Under the pieces are notes generated by a model. That model was not told the DNA's origin. It saw only the letters and a list, made by a program, of their open reading frames with translations, and did not search any database. From Physcomitrium patens (Eukaryota > Streptophyta > Bryopsida > Funariales > Funariaceae): a stretch of DNA of 64,000 nucleotides. The translations under genes and the position numbers were made by a program. The stretch covers positions 6,234,178-6,298,177 of the forward strand of contig NC_037253.1 of assembly GCF_000002425.4 (NCBI RefSeq). The letters run 5' to 3'. This document shows positions 58,986-64,000 of this stretch, piece after piece (position 1 is the stretch's first letter; the number at the start of each line of letters is the position of its first letter).

Positions 58986-59630
58986 TGTAGATTTTATGGA
59001 AGAAAATCAGATCTGACTAAGGTTGATGCAATTAGAAGAATGAAAGAAGATTATAGTTCTTTAACAAAGGTTTGCAAGTTTTTAGGTGCATGTATATTTT
59101 ATTGTATTTGAATTCATCATATAGTGGATCTATTGTATGAACTGTTATGCAAGGGCTATCAATTTAAATAAAAAAAATATATATTAAAACAGTGCAAAGA
59201 TTGAAGAAATTATTGATATTGCCTCCAGTGTTGAAAAAAGTTGACTATAAGTGCAATAGACCAATGATTCTTATTGTGGATACTAATCCGATTGCCATTG
59301 GATGGACCGTAGGTCAAGATGACTCAAATGGACAAAAATTTGCAGTCTGATTTGGAACTAAGGTTTTAAATACTTGCCAACGTACATATTCACAAGTGAA
59401 AAGAGAATTATGAGGAGTTGTTTCACCTATGAAAGCTGAAAAGGATTATTTGATTGGAGCTTTGGTGGTAATTGAGAGAGATTGTTTGCCTTTACTTGGA
59501 ATAATTATCAATTATACAACACCCGATATTATGATGTTGAGATGGATTGTTTATATCAAATCACTAAATTCAAAATTTAGGCATGTTGCAGGGAAAGACA
59601 ATCTGATAGCAGATATGTTATCTTGAGTAA
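58986..59630 (+). pseudogene. O: RNase H
   Basis: 'KVDAIRRMKEDYSSL', 'CKFLGACIFYCI' (RT thumb), then RNase H: 'ILIVDTNPIAIGWTVGQDDSN' at 59,270-59,330, 'VKREL', 'VIERDCLPLLGIIINYTTPDI' and 'VAGKDNLIADMLS'. Several stops. Confidence 0.83.
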
Positions 59631-61140
59631 TATATAAAAGAAAAGTCAAGATGGTTGAAGATATTGATGACGTTGGAATAAAATTCTATTGAGTATCAAA
59701 TATTAATAAGGAAGATAAGATGTGTTTTGAAGAGCTTTATGAAGAAGAATTACTAAAAATTGGTCTTTATTTGAATATCTTAACTAAACAAGAGAATTGG
59801 TCAATAAAAAAATTTAATCAAATAAGAAAAAAAGCTTATGGATTTTTGCTTCAAGAAGGGTTTTTATGGAAGAAACCAAAGAAAGGAATTCGAATGCCAA
59901 GACAAGTAGTAGGTACCAAAGAAGATCAACAAAGACTACTCAAGGAGTTTCATGAGAGTCTATAGGCATGACATAGAGGAATTTGGGCTACTTTTGCTAA
60001 AATAAAAGAACAATATTGGTAGAAGAATATGTATCAAGAAATAACTTTGTTTGTAGAATCTTGTGTAACTTATCAAATATATCCAAATATACAACATCGA
60101 GATGGATTACAATCGATATATCTTTTGGCTATTCATTTTAAATGGGTTGTAGATTTGGTTATTATGCCGATGGGATTTTGACAAATGAGATATTTAGTTT
60201 TGGCTTGTGAAGATTTATCAAACCAAGTAGAAGGCATGGCACTAAGAACAAATTTCATAGAGAAAATTTGTATGTTTTTACTTGAGGAAGTTATCTATTG
60301 CTATGGATGTGTAGAAAAGATCACAATAGATCGAAGAGAATTGGATGCACTTGAAACTTGTGATTTTTTTAAGAGATGTAGGATCAAATTATCATTAACT
60401 ATTGTTTATAATCTAGAGGAAAATACAAAGAGTGAATGTGGGCATCTACCAATTCTAAAGCTTTAATTAAAGCTTGTAATGGAAGAATGAGAGAATAGCC
60501 TTGACTTCTACCTTATGCATTATGGACTGATAGAACAACACATAGTTCAATGATAAGATACATGCCAATGGAACTTATGACAGGTCAAAAATCAATTATG
60601 CAAATTGAAGAAAATGTACTAACTTGGAGTATGCTACTATGGGAAGATGGATTGTCAAGGAAAGAATTGTTAGCTATTAGAATTCGGCAACTTGAATAAA
60701 GATCGAAAGATGTCGAACTGACATTAAAAAGGTTACAAAAATAAGGTTAGGAAATAAGACTCAATTTGATAAACAACATCGATTGAGGCCTAGAGCAATT
60801 GAAGAAGGTAATTGGGTACTTATTTATGATAGCAGTCTGAATAACCAACTGAATATTTTATAGAAGTTTTCAAAATGTTGGTTTGGATAATATGTGGTAG
60901 TAACAGTTTATGATAATGCCACATATTCATTAAGGGAATTAGATGGCACAAGATTGAAAATACCTATTACTGGGAAGCGAGTGAAGAATTTTAAAAGATG
61001 AGATAGAGAAATCAATATGAAAGATCATGTTGAAGATATCGATATTTTTGAAGAAAATAATTATTTTGAAGAGGATGGTGAAAATAAAAATGAATGATTT
61101 GATGAAGAAAATGAAGAAATGGTGTAGTGCTAATTATGAC
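59631..61140 (+). pseudogene. O: integrase
   Basis: Zinc-finger region with 'LLKEFHESL.A.HRGIWATFAKIKEQYW', core 'MRYLVLACEDLSNQVEG' (60,185 on), 'KITIDRRELDALETCDFFKRCRIKLSLTIVYNLEENTKSECGH' where the last catalytic E of B and C ('KSERGH') is kept as E in SEC. GPY region 'CWFG.YVVVTVYDNATYSLRELDG'. The acidic tail ends near 61,130. At least ten stops and one frameshift after 60,466. Confidence 0.85.
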
Positions 61141-61192
61141 ATATGGTTCATTTGGCACATGCCGGAGGATGCGCAAGTTAAGATTGGATAGA

Positions 61193-62514
61193 TGTTGTGA
61201 TGTAATTTGACTATATATTGAAGTTACAATAAAAATTGAATTTCTAATTAATATCTATTTATCTCAGTTCAATTATAATTTGAGGTATCTAAATATGGCT
61301 TTTATAAAATCCTCTTAGGTTATTTTCTTATCTTAATAGTTAGTAGGTTGAAGGTTAGTTACTAATTTTACCTTCTAGGTTGTAGAGACTTTTCTATTAC
61401 CATAGAAAGACCATAAATTGATAAAATCATGGTAGAAGAGATAAATAGTTAGTATGGTTGATACTAGGATCAAGTTAAGGGTAGAATTGGGCTAAAAAAT
61501 CCTTAGGATAAGTTAGATTGATACCCAAGGATTGACTATTTGTGAGTCATGGTCAAAATCAAACCTCTGGTTACTAAAATGATTGTCGAGGACAAATTAG
61601 AGATTCATTTTTAGATTGGAGGTTAAGATTAGAAAGCCAGCTTGAAGCTTTTTTCAGAGACATAAAAAAAAATTTGTAAAGATTTTTGAAGACTTAGCAA
61701 TTTTTGTTCAAATCAAGGTTTATATTGGTGATTCAAGTTTTATATAAAATAATTAGGACTAGCAATTTTGGCTAGTTTGTGCAATTGGTATAACATCTAT
61801 AATTAAAAATTTGATACTATTTGGATTATTTGGTATGCTATGTGTATATAAAATTTTGTAATAATCTAATGGCATGGTTTAGAGATATCTAATTTTCAGT
61901 ACAAGAGGATTTCAAAAATTGGCAGTTTGAGCTTGAATAGGATTTTTGTGATATCTAGAGATCTATTAGCTAGATCAAGGTGAAATTTGGTATGATGTTG
62001 AAAGACTTCAAGATCAAGCTACACACCAATTTTGAGTTGAAGTTAATGGTTGAAAAGGAAGAAAGCATTGCTCAAATTTTTGCTTCACTTTTTAAGTTGG
62101 CGGCCGAGTGACATCAATACAATTTTTGGAGGTTTTCTCACAATCTATAAGTTGGATTGGGCTAAACATTCTTGAGCATATAGAAGACTTATATTGATAA
62201 TTGCATGCAAAATTTTACATCAAGTGGATGCTCGGATTGGATGCTACAGCTTGTAAAAGTTCACTGATTAGGATTGGAGCTTACAAGAAAAATCTAAATT
62301 GCTTAAATATGAAATTAACAAGGTAATTGGGATTTATGTATGGTTAAGGCTACTAAGAAGAGTATTTTTAGCACTTTTGAATTAAAATTTAGATTATATT
62401 CTTCTCGTATGGGTAAAACCTATTAGGGTTTCTTGGATACTTGTGAAACACAATCTGACCATCCAAAGCTAGGTGCCTGGTGCATTCGTGAGCAAGACAA
62501 CTTGTAATACGACA
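61193..62514 (+). repeat. O 3' LTR
   Basis: 1,322 bp, TGTTGTGATGTAATTTGAC to TAATACGACA. It keeps the two blocks absent from the 5' copy. A decayed polypurine tract (GATTGGATAGA) precedes it. Confidence 0.9.
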
Positions 62515-62518
62515 ATAG

Positions 62519-63351
62519 TTCATTAAAGATATGCAACCAATGAATCAACTGACCATTAGAAATACTAGAGTTGGACCAATTGCTGAAAAATTTGCCGATA
62601 GAGCTATTTACTCTATTGGAGATCTCTATTTTAGATATAATCAATTTCAACTAGCTTAAGGAAGCAAAGATATCACTACTATGAGGACACTTTTAGAGTT
62701 GGTTAAGATGTATACACTGCTATAAGAAGCAATAAACTCAGTAGCTCACATGATGAATGGGATGAATAAGGTTCTTCATGATTTCAATTCAGAAAAGACT
62801 ATGCCTTTCTTAGATGATATTCCAATAAAAAGATGTGTAGAAGAAGAAAAAAATGAAACAATAGATTAGAGGGAGTGCCGTAAATTTATATCTAATCATA
62901 TTTCAGATTGTGATTAAATTTTATCTCGACTTGAAGAGGTTCACTTGACACTATCAAAAGCTAAATCTACCTATGGAGTTCGAGAAGTTTTTATTGTGGA
63001 ACATTTGTGTGGATGGTTTGGTGACAAACCTGATCCTAATAAGATGGATGAAGGATACAACGGATACAATGGATAAAGGATACAACGGATATAATGGATG
63101 AAGGATATTTGTAGCTTTTAAATAGAGGTGCGAAGGATTTTAAGAGCTTGTAAATTTTATTGTGTATGGATTTCTCATTATGCACATGTAGCTGATCCTC
63201 TTTATAATTTGCTACAAAAAGGAAAGAAATTTAAATAGGAGAAGAAATACAAAAAAAAAATTCAAAAGCTAAAGCAATTATTATCTTCTCCACCTGTTTT
63301 ACAAATGATAAGTTATGAGGATGGCAAATAGGTGATACTTACAGTTGACAT
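62519..63351 (+). pseudogene. M: RT continued and RNase H start
   Basis: Resumes M RT after O: 'FIKDMQPMNQLTIRNTRVGPIAEKFADRAIYSIGDLY', 'INSVAHMMNGMNKVLHDF', active site 'MPFLDDIPIKRC' near 62,800-62,835, 'GYNGYNG'-like short duplication at about 63,050-63,100 (tandem ggatacaa-type repeat), then 'VILTVDI' at 63,330-63,351 where P is inserted, exactly after the first RNase H D. Confidence 0.82.
63050..63108 (+). repeat. Short tandem duplication in M pol
   Basis: Units of 'gatacaacggatacaatggat(g/a)aag' type repeated two to three times. Absent from C and O at the same place, so it is a local slippage event. Confidence 0.7.
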
Positions 63352-64000
63352 TGTCAGAATAGAGAGAGTTTGCCTCAAAAAAGTACTAGGCTTCTGGTTG
63401 CCACTAAATTCTCAATCAAGTCTAAGATATAAAAGTATCAAGTTTATATATATAATATTTTTTCTTTTAAGACAATTACATCAATATATAAGCCAAGTAC
63501 CAAAAGAAACAGCCAAATGTATGATAAAGTATTTTAAAACCTTATATATCCTTATGAGAAATGTTATCCAAATTTTAATAGCTCATATCTCATAATTAGA
63601 CTATCCAAACAATCTAAAATTTTACATAAAGTATTGATATACTTTCAAAAACTATCACAAAAAAATTCAATTGCAAATTCGTTATGGATCTTGAGATATC
63701 ACTAAAACCCTAACAATAGCTTTAAACCCTAGCTTACATATACTTGCATGCTATTTTCTTCATATCTCACAAAATAAATACTCAAATATCATGAAACTTT
63801 GATTTATAGCTTTTTGACTTAATAATTCACACTTATAGAAATATTGAGCCAAACATTCGTTTAGAAACTCAAGATATGGCTCCAACCATTACTATCAAAA
63901 AAATGACTCACTTACTGCCTTTGAATTACATGTGCTGTCTTCAATGCCCTATAACTCCTTCATCTATACTTAGAATTCATCAATAAATATATGTAAAGTA
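63352..64000 (+). repeat. LTR P (family C, I/K subtype), cut by window end
   Basis: Begins TGTCAGAATAGAGAGAGTTTGCC, the reverse complement of the end of K (GCAAATTCTCTCTACTCCAACA), and follows K in reverse to base 64,000. Left flank ACAT (63,348-63,351). Whether it is solo or the 5' LTR of an element cannot be seen. Confidence 0.85.

Larger units (their letters stand above)
54136..62514 (+). mobile_element. Element O: complete family C element nested in M
   Basis: 8,379 bp plus-strand element with perfect ATAG duplication (54,132-54,135 and 62,515-62,518). Its 5' LTR is 1,051 bp, its 3' LTR 1,322 bp; the 5' copy has lost two internal blocks. Gag, protease, RT, RNase H and integrase are collinear with C. 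Coding is heavily decayed, so it is much older than C. Confidence 0.9.
49494..64000 (+). mobile_element. Element M: older family C element, incomplete at window end
   Basis: Plus strand: 5' LTR (49,494-50,822), tRNA-Trp-type primer site, gag, protease, RT start, then interrupted by O (54,136-62,514), RT continued and RNase H start, then interrupted by LTR P at 63,352. It was inserted in F2 integrase at TCGT (49,490-49,493). Heavily decayed. Confidence 0.85.

Noticed and set aside
63332-63595. 87-residue plus-strand ORF
   Set aside because: It spans the junction between M RNase H and LTR P and is a chance fusion.
1-64000. Host genes, tRNA or rRNA genes, CRISPR arrays, bacterial operons
   Set aside because: Apart from short spacers and leaders, nearly every stretch is assigned to a retrotransposon part. 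No clover-leaf, rRNA or spacer-repeat pattern was seen.

Overview
This 64 kb window looks like intergenic DNA from a land plant genome, built almost entirely of nested Ty3/gypsy-type LTR retrotransposons. I found no host protein gene, rRNA, tRNA gene or CRISPR array. The lineages are a Tcn1-like chromovirus with a C-terminal chromodomain, an Athila/Tat-like element with a tRNA-Asp-type primer site, and a third lineage without a chromodomain. That mixture, and the lack of typical flowering-plant elements, suggests a non-flowering plant (moss, lycophyte or fern); this is an inference from memory of lineage distributions and is not proven. Most coding copies are broken by C-to-T and G-to-A changes (CGA to TGA, TGG to TAG or TGA, CAG or CAA to stop), as expected from decay of methylated DNA.

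Families, named here for convenience. Family A: Tcn1-like chromovirus, about 6.4 kb, LTR about 0.55 kb (copies A and A'; S is a more distant chromovirus). Family F: Athila/Tat-like, about 10 kb net, LTR about 0.77 kb, with an extra coiled-coil ORF ('ORF-X') after integrase (copies F, F', F2). Family C: one gag-pol ORF without chromodomain, about 8.4-8.8 kb, LTRs 1.1-1.7 kb beginning TGTYG/TGTYA and ending CGACA (elements B, C, M, O and isolated LTRs D, E, I, J, K, P, Q, R, T). In every family C case where both flanks are visible the target duplication is 4 bp, and the sites fit NCGN or its deamination products.

Left half (1-39,989). B (plus strand, 1-2,991) sits in the integrase of F' (plus; 2,992-3,817 and 34,773-35,674). 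F (minus, 3,818-34,772) was inserted into ORF-X of F' with duplication CTCAA/CTCGA. F carries A (4,406-10,778) and solo LTR I (10,887-12,171) in its 3' LTR, solo LTR J (13,180-14,895) in ORF-X, solo LTR E (16,942-18,318) and LTR D (18,350-28,498) in integrase; D is split by the complete young element C (18,363-27,137). F' is itself inserted in A' (minus, to 39,989). The stack C in D in F in F' in A' is five levels deep.

Right half (39,990-64,000). This part is older and much more AT-rich. It holds a decayed chromovirus S (minus) split by solo LTRs Q, R and T, then F2 (minus, about 45,110-49,493) split by solo LTR K, then M (plus, from 49,494), which contains the complete element O (54,136-62,514) and an LTR P that runs off the end.

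No intact gag-pol set remains. The best preserved reading frame is the integrase of C (19,823-21,058). A and C have nearly identical LTR pairs (about 1% different by eye) and are the youngest insertions. All coordinates come from reading and aligning the sequence by eye; the LTR ends are supported by TG/CA termini, primer sites, polypurine tracts and target duplications.
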